From positions 1-64,000 of the forward strand of contig NZ_JAJFNK010000023.1 of the NCBI RefSeq assembly GCF_021739485.1: a stretch of 64,000 nt of DNA. Reading direction: 5' to 3'. This DNA comes from Alicyclobacillus tolerans. Its GTDB lineage: Bacteria > Bacillota > Bacilli > Alicyclobacillales > Alicyclobacillaceae. Position 1 is the stretch's first letter. Each line of letters starts with the position of its first letter. A model generated the notes under the pieces. That model was not told the DNA's origin, did no database searches, and worked only from the letters and a program-made list of their open reading frames with translations. The translations under genes and the position numbers were made by a program. Positions 34,856 to 42,403 of this stretch are shown in pieces.

Positions 34856-36001
34856 CTATTTCAATCCCCCAACCGTCTCGGGGATGCGCTGGAATTGTGC
34901 CAAGGTACCTGCGAGCTGTTGGCTGACAGCGTCGAACAGGTAAATGTTCTCGAAGGCTGCGGTGAGTGCAATGGGTTGGTTGACTGCGATGACTTGCTTC
35001 CCCGCAAGCTTGACCACCCACTCTTGTTCGCCTTGCAAAACCGTGACCAAGGTTTCGGAACCCAGGTATTCCACCAGGTCGACCACCCCTTGAATCATCG
35101 CTTCCGATTCGTCGCATAACCGCAGGTCCTCAGGCCGGATTCCAACAACGAGGTCTCGGCCATCTGGAAGGCCGTCCTGCAGCTCAAGCCCCAATTCCCT
35201 GGGCACCACGAGTTGTCCGGGATGCCATTCAATATGTGTGCGCCCGAACTGCGACCCGTAGCGCAAGGTGCACGTGGCCAGATTCATCGGCGGTGCACCC
35301 ACGAATGAAGCGACGAACGTGTTTGCCGGACGGTGGTAGATTTCGTAAGGGGTTCCGACCTGTTGAATCTGGCCTCCGTTTAAGACGGTAATGCGGTCGC
35401 CCATGGTCATGGCCTCCACCTGGTCGTGGGTGACAAACACCGTTGTGGTCTGTAAGGTGCGCTGGAGTCGCATGATTTCCGCTCGCATCCGGACGCGCAG
35501 TTTGGCGTCGAGATTGGATAAGGGTTCGTCCATCAAAAACGCTTGCGGGCTGCGAATAATGGCCCTCGCAATCGCCACGCGCTGCCGCTGACCGCCGGAA
35601 AGTTCCCTGGGGCGGCGCTTTAGGTAGTCCGTCAGACCCAGACTGTACGCGACCTCGTCCACGCGCTGGTTGACTTCATGTCGAGGGGTTCGAGTCGCCC
35701 GCAAAGGAAACGCAATGTTTTCAAACACCGTAAGATTGGGGTACAAAGCGTAGCTTTGAAATACCATTGCGACGTTTCGCCGGTGCGGAGCCAGGTCATT
35801 GACGCGCTGTTCATCAATGAGAATGTCGCCGGCTGTGACGTCCTCAAGTCCTGCGATCGACCTCAGCAAGGTACTCTTACCGCATCCCGAGGGGCCAACC
35901 AGCACCATGAGTTCCCCGTCGCGGATCTCTAGTGAAATATTCGATAACGCGACTTGGGTTCCGTAAGCTTTCGAAATGTCAGATAGGTGAATGGACGACA
36001 T
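34856..36001 (-). CDS. ugpC: ABC ATPase, UgpC/MsmK/MalK type
   Basis: A 381-residue ATPase: Walker A GPSGCGKST, LSGGQRQRVAIARA, Walker B AFLMDEPLSNLDAKLR, H-loop TTVFVTHDQVEAM, then a C-terminal TOBE/OB domain (about 235-381) as in MalK and UgpC. ATG at 36001 follows GGGGAGG. It is the first gene of the minus-strand operon, downstream of the Pho-box-like repeats. A 112-bp gap to ugpB shows no clear signal. Such ATPases can serve several sugar importers. Confidence 0.88.
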   Translation of the reverse strand: MSSIHLSDISKAYGTQVALSNISLEIRDGELMVLVGPSGCGKSTLLRSIAGLEDVTAGDILIDEQRVNDLAPHRRNVAMVFQSYALYPNLTVFENIAFPLRATRTPRHEVNQRVDEVAYSLGLTDYLKRRPRELSGGQRQRVAIARAIIRSPQAFLMDEPLSNLDAKLRVRMRAEIMRLQRTLQTTTVFVTHDQVEAMTMGDRITVLNGGQIQQVGTPYEIYHRPANTFVASFVGAPPMNLATCTLRYGSQFGRTHIEWHPGQLVVPRELGLELQDGLPDGRDLVVGIRPEDLRLCDESEAMIQGVVDLVEYLGSETLVTVLQGEQEWVVKLAGKQVIAVNQPIALTAAFENIYLFDAVSQQLAGTLAQFQRIPETVGGLK

Positions 36002-36120
36002 AAAACCTCCCCTTTTCTGGGCTCGCAGATACACTTGCAAGCTTGTTTGTGATTCGTGGAATCTATGAGTGCAGTGTAGGGAACGAGTTTTGAGGGCCTT
36101 TGAAGATGTGCCGAATTTTA

Positions 36121-36148
36121 CGTAAATTGCGAGTAAACAATTTGTAAA
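36121..36148 (-). promoter_or_regulatory. Pho-box-like repeats facing the Ugp operon
   Basis: Minus strand: TTTACA (36143-36148), TTTACT (36132-36137) and TTTACG (36121-36126) at exact 11-bp periods. Bacillus PhoP binds TT(A/C/T)A(C/T)A hexamers repeated every 11 bp or so. The block lies about 120 bp upstream of the ugpC start. Confidence 0.65.
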
Positions 36149-36170
36149 TCAATGACCCAGTTACGCAGTC

Positions 36171-36209
36171 TTTACAAGATGTCAACAATAACTCAATAAC
36201 TCCGTGTTA
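36171..36209 (+). promoter_or_regulatory. Pho-box-like repeats facing the metallophosphoesterase
   Basis: Plus strand: TTTACA (36171), TCAACA (36182), TCAATA (36193) and GTGTTA (36204), again every 11 bp. The first fits the PhoP hexamer consensus, the next two miss by one base, the fourth is weak. TTATAT (36217-36222) may be the -10, and the gene starts at 36263. Confidence 0.55.
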
Positions 36210-36262
36210 CGGTGCTTATATCGTAAGAAAGTGTGCTAGAAATCCGAGAAGGAGGTCACAGC

Positions 36263-37138
36263 GTGGAATTCCGCCTGGCGGTCATTGGAGACCTTCATTA
36301 CAGCGCCATGCTCAAGGCCACGTCGCGGGCGCGCCAAGCACGGGACGAATTTTACAGCCGTCTGTTCGATCACTTTTTCGCAATCGAAGCCGACATGCAT
36401 GTCGCACTGGGGGATGTCACGCACGAGGGGCACGCAGAAGAGTGGCTCGGCATCCAGGAACTCGTTGAACAACACGGGATTCCCCGCAATCGGGACTTCC
36501 GCTTTATTCTAGGCAACCACGACTCGCTGGCGCTTCCAAAAGCCCATGCCCTAGCGACCATGAACCAAGCACAAAGGTACAGTCTCGTTGAAACCGACGT
36601 GTGCCGACTGATTTTTCTGGATACCACGAAAGAATCGTCGCGGCACGATTGGGGCGGCATAGTTGACGAAGAACAAATCGAGTGGTTGAAATCGCTCCGT
36701 CGTTTGCCTCGAAAAACCACCTTGGTCTTCGGGCACCATCCGTTTCCGAGGACCACAAGCAGTTCCGATGAACCCATGATGAACATTGCGAATGCCGAGG
36801 CGCTCAAAGAAGCCTTATCGCTGATCTCCGGGACCGTGATGTACTTTAACGGTCACAACCACGTCCACAGTATTGCGGAGCAAGCCGAAGTCGATGAAAA
36901 TTGGTCGTTTGTCCAGTCCGCATGTCCTGTGTCTGCCTTCTCGTTTCGCACTGTAAAAGTGTCCCCTGAGCAAATTGCGGTGTCGACGGTGCATCTCCCC
37001 GAACCGGAATTCGAAGGGTTATCCGAACAGGTACGGCAGTCCATGACCGACTTTATGCACCATCCCTTCGCTCGAGGCGGAAAACGGGATCAGAGCCTCG
37101 TCGTTCGCTGCCAACCGATCGACGGACCTTACGTTTGA
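36263..37138 (+). CDS. calcineurin-like metallophosphoesterase, possible glycerophosphodiesterase
   Basis: A 291-residue binuclear metallophosphoesterase with all five motifs: GDLHY (D/H), GDVTHEGH, LGNHDS, GHHPF and GHNHVH. GpdQ and CpdA-type class III phosphodiesterases share this layout. Divergent placement from a Ugp-like importer and paired Pho-like repeats suggest that it cleaves imported or extracellular glycerophosphodiesters, although no signal peptide is seen, so it acts in the cytoplasm. GTG at 36263 lies six to eight bases after AAGGAGG. Cyclic-nucleotide or other diester substrates remain possible. Confidence 0.82.
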   Translation: MEFRLAVIGDLHYSAMLKATSRARQARDEFYSRLFDHFFAIEADMHVALGDVTHEGHAEEWLGIQELVEQHGIPRNRDFRFILGNHDSLALPKAHALATMNQAQRYSLVETDVCRLIFLDTTKESSRHDWGGIVDEEQIEWLKSLRRLPRKTTLVFGHHPFPRTTSSSDEPMMNIANAEALKEALSLISGTVMYFNGHNHVHSIAEQAEVDENWSFVQSACPVSAFSFRTVKVSPEQIAVSTVHLPEPEFEGLSEQVRQSMTDFMHHPFARGGKRDQSLVVRCQPIDGPYV

Positions 37139-37167
37139 ATCAACCATTTTCGGGTTTGTGTTCATGT

Positions 37168-38178
37168 TTAGGGTTTGTATTCATGCGGATCCGGTTTTTG
37201 CAAGGGCGTCGTCCGAGTGCGGGAGGCGGCGCGTCCAGATGCGTCGCCTGCCAAAACCACGCTGTCAACCGCAGACCAGACGACATTCGGGTGCGTGTGC
37301 GTCAAGGCGTGCCCCGCCCCAGGCACAACGATGAATTGTGAATGTGGAATTTGCCGATGCAGTTGGGCAGAGTGGGCAGAAGGGTCAACGAGCTTGTCCG
37401 CATCTCCGGCGAGGATGGCAACTGGACACTGAAGCTGCGAGTAGTCTTTTTGCATCCGGGCGAGGAACGGGGCAAGCGCAGCGAAGTCGTCCAAGGCGGC
37501 CAAGAGCTGAGGCGGGCGGGTCCAGAGTCCAAGTGCCTCGGTTTGATAGCCCGTTGGCACCGGGTCTGGGGAAAAGGCAAGTTTCAACGCGATCCAGACC
37601 GCCAACCGCCCGATCGGAACCCCCGCAGCCCAAGCCAAAAAACCGGCAAGCCGCATCAGGCGCGCCGCCGCACTGACGGCGTGGACGAAAAAGACAGGTT
37701 CTGTCTGTCCGCCGATGACCACTACACCGCGCACTTCAGCGGGGTATTTTAATGCGTAGGCCAGGACCGCTGCCCCGCTCCACGAATATCCGACTAAGAC
37801 AGGACGAACCGCCCCCAGCTTTGCAATGGCGTCGTGGAGGATGGCGATTTGACGCCAGACGGATAAACCGCGCGGGAACGGGCGTTGACTGTAGCCGTGT
37901 CCAGGGCGGTCCAAGCGGACAATTCGGTACGGGCGCTGCGTGGACACGGCTTCAGCGACAAGTTCGTCAAAATCCTGCGCAAATCCCGGATTCCCGTGCA
38001 GGCAAATGACATCCAAACCGCTGCCCTCGGAAATTCCGTGAAGGGTCAACCCATCCACGTTTATCCACTGCCCCTCAGGGGGGTACTGCCGCTCTGCCTT
38101 GCGCCCAAGTCCCTTTGCCGCGGCACTGAAGGCCAAGCCAACTGCCGCCGCAACCCCAATCACCACCAAGACGAACAT
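37168..38178 (-). CDS. membrane-anchored alpha/beta hydrolase
   Basis: A 336-residue hydrolase with an N-terminal membrane anchor (about 1-20), oxyanion region CLHGNPGFAQDF, LDRPGHGYS, nucleophile elbow GYSWSG, an acid in AGDADKLVDP, and catalytic His in PGAGHAL. Thus a full alpha/beta-hydrolase triad facing outside or in the membrane. ATG at 38178 follows AAAGGACG, 13 bp after the stop of the Cof-type gene, so they are co-transcribed. Substrate unknown. Confidence 0.83.
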   Translation of the reverse strand: MFVLVVIGVAAAVGLAFSAAAKGLGRKAERQYPPEGQWINVDGLTLHGISEGSGLDVICLHGNPGFAQDFDELVAEAVSTQRPYRIVRLDRPGHGYSQRPFPRGLSVWRQIAILHDAIAKLGAVRPVLVGYSWSGAAVLAYALKYPAEVRGVVVIGGQTEPVFFVHAVSAAARLMRLAGFLAWAAGVPIGRLAVWIALKLAFSPDPVPTGYQTEALGLWTRPPQLLAALDDFAALAPFLARMQKDYSQLQCPVAILAGDADKLVDPSAHSAQLHRQIPHSQFIVVPGAGHALTHTHPNVVWSAVDSVVLAGDASGRAASRTRTTPLQKPDPHEYKP

Positions 38179-38191
38179 GTTCAACGTCCTT

Positions 38192-38968
38192 TTACTTGCC
38201 CATTTGTTCCAACAGAAAACGAAGGGTCTTAGCGACTCCGTCCTCGTCGACGGCAGGCGCAACCCGGTCGGCGGCGTCCTTGACCGGCTGCTGGGCGTTT
38301 CCCATGGCGACCCCGAGACCCGCCATTTCGATCATGGGGATGTCGTTCAGGCTGTCCCCAATCGCCACCATTTGCCCGGGGTCAATCCCCACGTACTCGC
38401 AGACAACCTTCAGGCCGCTGGCCTTATTCACGCCCAGTGGGTTAATTTCGATGTTGGATGGGTCCGAATTAGAGAGTTCAAATCCCCCGTGCTCCCGCAG
38501 CGCCTGCCAGAGGCCAGAAATGGCACTGGCATCACGGGACCAAAAGCCAAACTTGAGCCACTCGTACTTGCTGTAGTCCTTCGGATCGGGGAATTGGCCC
38601 GTCCGCGCGACGCGGCTGGACATGGCCGCCCAGTAGTTGGCCTTGTACTGACCGGCTAAATCTTGCAAAAAAAAGATGTCCTCCACCGGCAAGGTATGCC
38701 TTTCGAGCAGTTTTCCATCCGGCGTCCAGACTTCACTGCCGTTTGCTGTCACAAACGGAACCGTAAAGCCGAGTTCCGTGGCTAACTGTTCCACCATGCT
38801 CGACCGGTGCCTGCCGGTTGCAAACGTGACTTCAAGGCCCAACTGGCGCGCCCGGGAAATCCAACGCCGGTTTTCGGCGGATACGCCGGCATCCCTGGGC
38901 AAAACGGTGCCGTCTATGTCCAAGGCGACCAAGCGCCACAATTTGTTTGCTTCACCTCTGGTCTCCAC
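38192..38968 (-). CDS. Cof-type HAD phosphatase
   Basis: A 258-residue Cof/YbjI-type HAD phosphatase: VALDIDGTVLPRD (motif I), TFATGRHRSS (motif II), VNKASGLK (motif III Lys), and AIGDSLNDIPMIEMAG (motif IV) with GVAMGNAQQPVK. The alpha/beta C2 cap lies in the middle. Family members dephosphorylate sugar phosphates, FMN or pyridoxal phosphate. The GTG at 38968 has AGGAGA six bases upstream. Confidence 0.9.
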   Translation of the reverse strand: METRGEANKLWRLVALDIDGTVLPRDAGVSAENRRWISRARQLGLEVTFATGRHRSSMVEQLATELGFTVPFVTANGSEVWTPDGKLLERHTLPVEDIFFLQDLAGQYKANYWAAMSSRVARTGQFPDPKDYSKYEWLKFGFWSRDASAISGLWQALREHGGFELSNSDPSNIEINPLGVNKASGLKVVCEYVGIDPGQMVAIGDSLNDIPMIEMAGLGVAMGNAQQPVKDAADRVAPAVDEDGVAKTLRFLLEQMGK

Positions 38969-39098
38969 GCAACGTCTCCTCTATGTGTTTTTTCACATCC
39001 TGCTCAATGCTATTCTAGCATCCAGTGAGCACTTCGGCACGGCGGCGGATCGCGTTGTCCAGTACGGGTCGATTTGAGCGCAGCCGTCTTGAAGTGGT

Positions 39099-39141
39099 AT
39101 GGTAAGTGTGGCTCAATCAATGGTCAGTGTGGCTCAAATCA
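39099..39141 (+). repeat. tandem 21-bp repeat upstream of queD
   Basis: ATGGTAAGTGTGGCTCAATCA (39099-39119) is followed directly by a near copy beginning ATGGTCAGTGTGG and ending AAATCA (39120-39141). Only two copies. It lies about 160 bp upstream of queD, before the hairpin region. Confidence 0.65.
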
Positions 39142-39150
39142 GCCGCGTTC

Positions 39151-39249
39151 ACTCCGTTTTCGGAGTCATTGCGGCCGCGAAAAGCGGCTCGTGCACTGAT
39201 TCAAAAGCCCATTAGCAAACAGGTGCGTGAAACAAACTGCGTTTGCAGT
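39151..39249 (+). promoter_or_regulatory. hairpin-rich leader of queD
   Basis: Three short perfect hairpins occur in order: ACTCCG-TTTT-CGGAGT (39151-39166), GCCGC-GAAAA-GCGGC (39174-39188) and ACTGC-GTTT-GCAGT (39236-39249). Queuosine genes are often controlled by preQ1 riboswitches, but the preQ1-I core is not recognisable here. I call it a structured leader of unknown type. Confidence 0.5.
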
Positions 39250-39295
39250 AGAAGCAGCGCGGAAACAGTAAGGGAGATAAGGGAGATTTCGGCAG

Positions 39296-39775
39296 ATGAA
39301 CCGTGTCAAGATCTGCAAAATATTTACGTTCGACGCCGCACACCAGCTTTCCGGCCACAAGGGAAAGTGCGCCAACGTCCACGGACATACCTACACCCTG
39401 GAAGTGGTTGTCAGCGGAGAGCCGCAGGGTCCGGAAGTCCCCGGTGAAGAAGGGTTTGTCATGGATTTCGGCGATCTGAAAGAAGTAGTCCGCAGCCGCA
39501 TCGTCGATCCGCTGGATCACGCCTTCCTGGCTGTAGGAGACGAACCATTCCTCGATTCCCTCCGCGCGGCAGGCTCGAAAATTGCGCAGTTGGGATTTCG
39601 CACGACCGCAGAAAACCTGGCTATGTTTATCGCATTTTCACTCCTGCAGGCCTCGATTCCGGTCTACTCGGTGAAAGTTTGGGAGACCCCCACGAGCTGG
39701 GCAGAAGTACTGTCCAGCGAAATCCCTCAGGACGGCCCTAGCTATCGAAAGATGGGCGTGTGCGATGTCGGATAA
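39296..39775 (+). CDS. queD: 6-carboxytetrahydropterin synthase
   Basis: A 159-residue QueD: zinc ligands H16 in FDAAHQL and H29/H31 in VHGHTY, catalytic C25, and the C-terminal VKVWETPTSWAE with the substrate-binding Glu. It makes 6-carboxytetrahydropterin from dihydroneopterin triphosphate in queuosine (preQ0) synthesis. The end overlaps queE by 11 bp. queC and queF are not in the window. The ribosome site (GGGAGATTTCGGCAG) is a little distant from the ATG. Confidence 0.93.
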   Translation: MNRVKICKIFTFDAAHQLSGHKGKCANVHGHTYTLEVVVSGEPQGPEVPGEEGFVMDFGDLKEVVRSRIVDPLDHAFLAVGDEPFLDSLRAAGSKIAQLGFRTTAENLAMFIAFSLLQASIPVYSVKVWETPTSWAEVLSSEIPQDGPSYRKMGVCDVG

Positions 39776-40487
39776 AATCCCGGTCATGGAGGTTTTTGGC
39801 CCTACCATCCAGGGGGAAGGCATGGTCATTGGCCAAAAAACCATGTTTGTGCGAACAGCCGGGTGCGATTACCAATGTGTGTGGTGCGACTCCGCCTTTA
39901 CATGGGACGGAAGCGAACGGGATAAAACCCGGTGGATGACTCCTAAAGAAGTGCTGGACGAATTGTTCAAACTGGGGCAAGGTCGCTTTCACCACGTCAC
40001 CATTTCCGGCGGAAATCCAGCTTTGATAGGCGAACCGATGAAACACTTCATCGAACTGTGCCACGAAGCGAATCTGCAAGTTGGGCTGGAAACTCAGGGA
40101 AGCAAAGTTCAGGACTGGTTTTTTCAAATCGACGACTTGACACTAAGCCCGAAACCGCCGAGTTCCGGGATGAAGCCAGACCTTAAAGCGCTGGACGAAC
40201 TGGTAGATGCCCTGCTGGAGGAAAAAGTGCATTTCAGCTTGAAGGTCGTGGTGTTTGACGCAGCCGATCTCGACTTCGCACGCTGCCTCTTTGCCCGATA
40301 CGACGGGGTGCCAAAGTACTTGCAGGTCGGCAACGACCGACCCAGGGACCCTGGGGACGTTTCGGGGCACCTGCTGACTCGACTCAAATGGTTGTTTGAA
40401 CAGGTCATCGCAGACCCTGGACTCAACGACGTTCGCGTTCTGCCGCAGCTGCATGCGCTGGTTTGGAGCAACGAACGCGCGAAGTAG
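39765..40487 (+). CDS. queE: 7-carboxy-7-deazaguanine synthase
   Basis: A 240-residue radical-SAM enzyme that converts 6-carboxytetrahydropterin to 7-carboxy-7-deazaguanine. The [4Fe-4S] cysteines are C34, C38 and C41 in CDYQCVWC (CX3CX2C), followed by TISGGNPAL, the SAM-binding glycine motif, and LETQGS. The N-terminal MEVFGPTIQGEGMVIG is typical of QueE. Overlap with queD supports coupled translation. Confidence 0.94.
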   Translation: MSDKIPVMEVFGPTIQGEGMVIGQKTMFVRTAGCDYQCVWCDSAFTWDGSERDKTRWMTPKEVLDELFKLGQGRFHHVTISGGNPALIGEPMKHFIELCHEANLQVGLETQGSKVQDWFFQIDDLTLSPKPPSSGMKPDLKALDELVDALLEEKVHFSLKVVVFDAADLDFARCLFARYDGVPKYLQVGNDRPRDPGDVSGHLLTRLKWLFEQVIADPGLNDVRVLPQLHALVWSNERAK

Positions 40488-40533
40488 GAAAAGAAAAGCG
40501 GGGTGGTCATGGCGGATCACTGCAGGTACACAA

Positions 40534-40589
40534 TGAGGCGGAACCTTTAACTCCGGCTGCTTTGCGAAGGAGTGGCCGGTTCCGCCTCA
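40534..40589. terminator. large inverted repeat between convergent queE and flavoprotein genes
   Basis: TGAGGCGGAACC (40534-40545) pairs with GGTTCCGCCTCA (40578-40589), and inner ACTCC/GGAGT can add a second stem. No U-run on either side. Position between convergent stops suggests a bidirectional terminator. Confidence 0.6.
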
Positions 40590-40596
40590 GTCTCGA

Positions 40597-41160
40597 TTAG
40601 TCGTGCCACATGTAGGACTTGCCTGCAGCTTTCGTCGCAATGTCCACACCGACTGAAGCACCTTGTCCCGCCGCAATAATGGCTTGACTTGCAGCGCCGG
40701 ACAATAAACCCGCGATGTACAAGCCCGGAATGTGGGTTTGACCCTCTGGACCCAGTCCTTCCACCATTCGGATTTTACCGCTGGGAACCTTTTGGTTTAC
40801 GACGACGTCAAAGCCAAAATCCGTCAATGGTTGGGTATTTAGATTTGTTGCAATCACGAGGTACTTACAGTCGTAACTCTCTGCTTCGGTCGTCACGCGA
40901 AAGTAAGGTTTTACGTGTTCCCAGGCGACAACCGTCTCGTTTCGCAATTGCACCCCTACGGCGGACACTTGTTCCCGGTAGCGGTGCAAGAGCTCGGCAC
41001 CTGAAATCTCTGGAATACCCAGGTAATTGTGAATGGCATGCACCTTGAGGGCCTGCGAAACGTCGTTATCGAAAACCACCGTAGTCAGCCCTGCCTTGGC
41101 CGTGAACAAACTGGCAGCTAAACCGGCGACTCCTCCGCCGATAATCATCACGTCGAACAT
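40597..41160 (-). CDS. small FAD-dependent oxidoreductase, thioredoxin-reductase-like
   Basis: A 187-residue flavoprotein: FAD motif IIGGGVAGLAASLF, GIPEISGAELLHRY as in thioredoxin reductases, and the FAD-binding end IPGLYIAGLLSGAASQAII. The NAD(P)H domain with the CxxC active site is missing, so it is not a classical TrxB. Similar short proteins are annotated NAD(P)/FAD-dependent oxidoreductase without known role. ATG at 41160 follows AAGGAG. Its promoter carries a CsoR/CstR-type operator, which points to metal or reactive-sulfur control. Confidence 0.82.
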   Translation of the reverse strand: MFDVMIIGGGVAGLAASLFTAKAGLTTVVFDNDVSQALKVHAIHNYLGIPEISGAELLHRYREQVSAVGVQLRNETVVAWEHVKPYFRVTTEAESYDCKYLVIATNLNTQPLTDFGFDVVVNQKVPSGKIRMVEGLGPEGQTHIPGLYIAGLLSGAASQAIIAAGQGASVGVDIATKAAGKSYMWHD

Positions 41161-41228
41161 GGTCGGCTCCTTCCTAAAACAGCATGGGTTCTTTTGGGTG
41201 TCACCCGCAGTTGGCCTTGTCGGAACAA

Positions 41229-41242
41229 TACCCTAGTGGGTA
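41229..41242 (-). promoter_or_regulatory. CsoR/CstR-type operator of the flavoprotein gene
   Basis: Palindrome TACCC-TAGT-GGGTA. CsoR, CstR and related repressors bind G/C-tract palindromes of the TACCC-N-GGGTA kind. It sits directly downstream of the -10, where a repressor would block initiation. Minus-strand reading GTACCCACTAGGGTAT is close to ATACCTATAAGGGTAT at the rhodanese gene. Confidence 0.65.
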
Positions 41243-41244
41243 CT

Positions 41245-41272
41245 ATTGTATCGGCCGCAAACAGCCTGTCAA
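41245..41272 (-). promoter_or_regulatory. promoter of the flavoprotein gene
   Basis: Minus strand TTGACA (41267-41272), 16 bp, TACAAT (41245-41250): near-consensus sigma-A elements about 85 bp upstream of the ATG. Confidence 0.82.
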
Positions 41273-41498
41273 GGTCTTTGATTTCCAGAGGACAGCCAAG
41301 AGCACCCAGGTTCCCCACCGCTTTGAGTCGACTTTTGTTGGCTTGGCCCGTGCCTTCCAAAACTGCCACTAGTTGTCTCGTATGTCTCACCCCTTCGGCG
41401 CATATGGTTGGTTGTGGCACGGAAAATGGGATTTCCCCTGGGTCTAGGTATGGCAAGGTACCAAACGGACAAGAATGTGCTCACGGAGGGTGATTGAA
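41273..41498. other. region without a confident gene
   Basis: Between the flavoprotein promoter and the small plus-strand gene at 41499. A minus-strand frame stays open through it but crosses the promoter and operator, so I do not call it. No other structure recognised. Confidence 0.35.
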
Positions 41499-41717
41499 AT
41501 GGCTCACCAATTTCACTTTCGCTACGTGCCTCGGGAACAAAGCACCGATCCTTCGGCCATGTGCGAGCATCATTGCGATCGCGTCATCCAATTCATATCC
41601 GACGACAGCAACGAGGTCCGATATGAAATTTGCGCTTTGGACGCTGAAGTCATCGCAAAAGTATTCTTAGAGGCAATCGAGGGGGAATCGAGGAGCTTGG
41701 CCGGGTCCGGCCAATGA
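41499..41717 (+). CDS. small conserved-looking protein of unknown function
   Basis: A 72-residue acidic protein. The ATG at 41499 follows GGAGGGTGATTGAA, a credible ribosome site, and a strong terminator follows the stop, so it is likely real. It contains CEHHCDRV and several His residues near the N-terminus (HQFHFRY), which could bind metal, and an EVRYEICALDAE strand-helix pattern. I do not recognise a family. Confidence 0.6.
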   Translation: MAHQFHFRYVPREQSTDPSAMCEHHCDRVIQFISDDSNEVRYEICALDAEVIAKVFLEAIEGESRSLAGSGQ

Positions 41718-41746
41718 ACAGCCATAGACAGAGACGGTTTTGACCA

Positions 41747-41770
41747 AGAGCGCCCAGCGGCGCTCTTTTT
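41747..41770 (+). terminator. terminator of the small 72-residue gene
   Basis: AGAGCGCC-CAGC-GGCGCTCT followed by TTTTAATTTTG. Confidence 0.92.
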
Positions 41771-42362
41771 AATTTTGTTTGTCCGCGGAAAGCGAAAACT
41801 GACGCAAACGCAAACGCAGTCTCCACCCGGCCAGCACCATCAGTGCGCCGTATAGGGCCACCAGCGCAACCGTCGTCCACAAGTGGCGGCGCAGTTGACT
41901 TCCAGCTAAGGTAAACGCCAGCATCGTCGGCAGTTTCCCCATCAACGTGGCCACCACAAACGTTCGAATTGGGATTTTTGCAACAGCACCCGCCAAGTTG
42001 ATGACCGACGAGGGGAAAACAGGGATCATGCGCGTGATTAAAATCGCCGTAAATCCGTGTCGCTCTAAAAACGCGAGCACAGTTTGGGAAATGCGGAAAC
42101 GGCCGGACAGCTTGAGCAAGTGGCGCTGCAGCAGCACCCGTTCAAGCAGAAACTTCAAGATGGCCCCAACGGCTGCACCGCCCCATGCCACCAAAAACGC
42201 CACCCAAAAGTGAAACACGGCCCCCGCGGCGGCGGCAATCACGGGGATGGGAATCACGGGAATGAAGTTGACGGCGACGAGCAAGGCAAAGGCATACCAG
42301 GCTGCAGTTGCGCTGCCTTGCGCGACCACGGACGTCCAGTGCGTAAACACGCCAATGTGCAT
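41769..42362 (-). CDS. VTT-domain (TVP38/TMEM64) membrane protein
   Basis: About 197 residues with five or six membrane segments. The VTT/SNARE-associated signature is present: PVIPIPVIAAAAGAVFHFW, GAAVGAILKF, and the conserved RHGFTAILITRMIPVFPSSVINLAGAVAKI. Family members are putative lipid scramblases or transporters. Start uncertain: ATG at 42362 or four codons earlier. It follows a TlpA-membrane protein pair on the same strand, about 40 bp away. Confidence 0.85.
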   Translation of the reverse strand: MHIGVFTHWTSVVAQGSATAAWYAFALLVAVNFIPVIPIPVIAAAAGAVFHFWVAFLVAWGGAAVGAILKFLLERVLLQRHLLKLSGRFRISQTVLAFLERHGFTAILITRMIPVFPSSVINLAGAVAKIPIRTFVVATLMGKLPTMLAFTLAGSQLRRHLWTTVALVALYGALMVLAGWRLRLRLRQFSLSADKQN

Positions 42363-42403
42363 AGGTTTACCCATCCTCGTCGTTCCCGCGGTCCTGTGCG
42401 GGT

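Noticed and set aside
37385..37633. Extra frames inside the alpha/beta hydrolase gene at 37168-38178
   Set aside because: Codon-bias shadows on both strands without support.
39151..39249. preQ1-I riboswitch in the queD leader
   Set aside because: The characteristic short pseudoknot core with an A-rich tail is not found; left as an unassigned structured leader.
41148..41456. Minus-strand frame of about 102 codons upstream of the flavoprotein
   Set aside because: It reads through the near-consensus promoter and the CsoR-type palindrome and lacks a ribosome site; the composition looks plausible for protein, so I keep it as a doubtful case.
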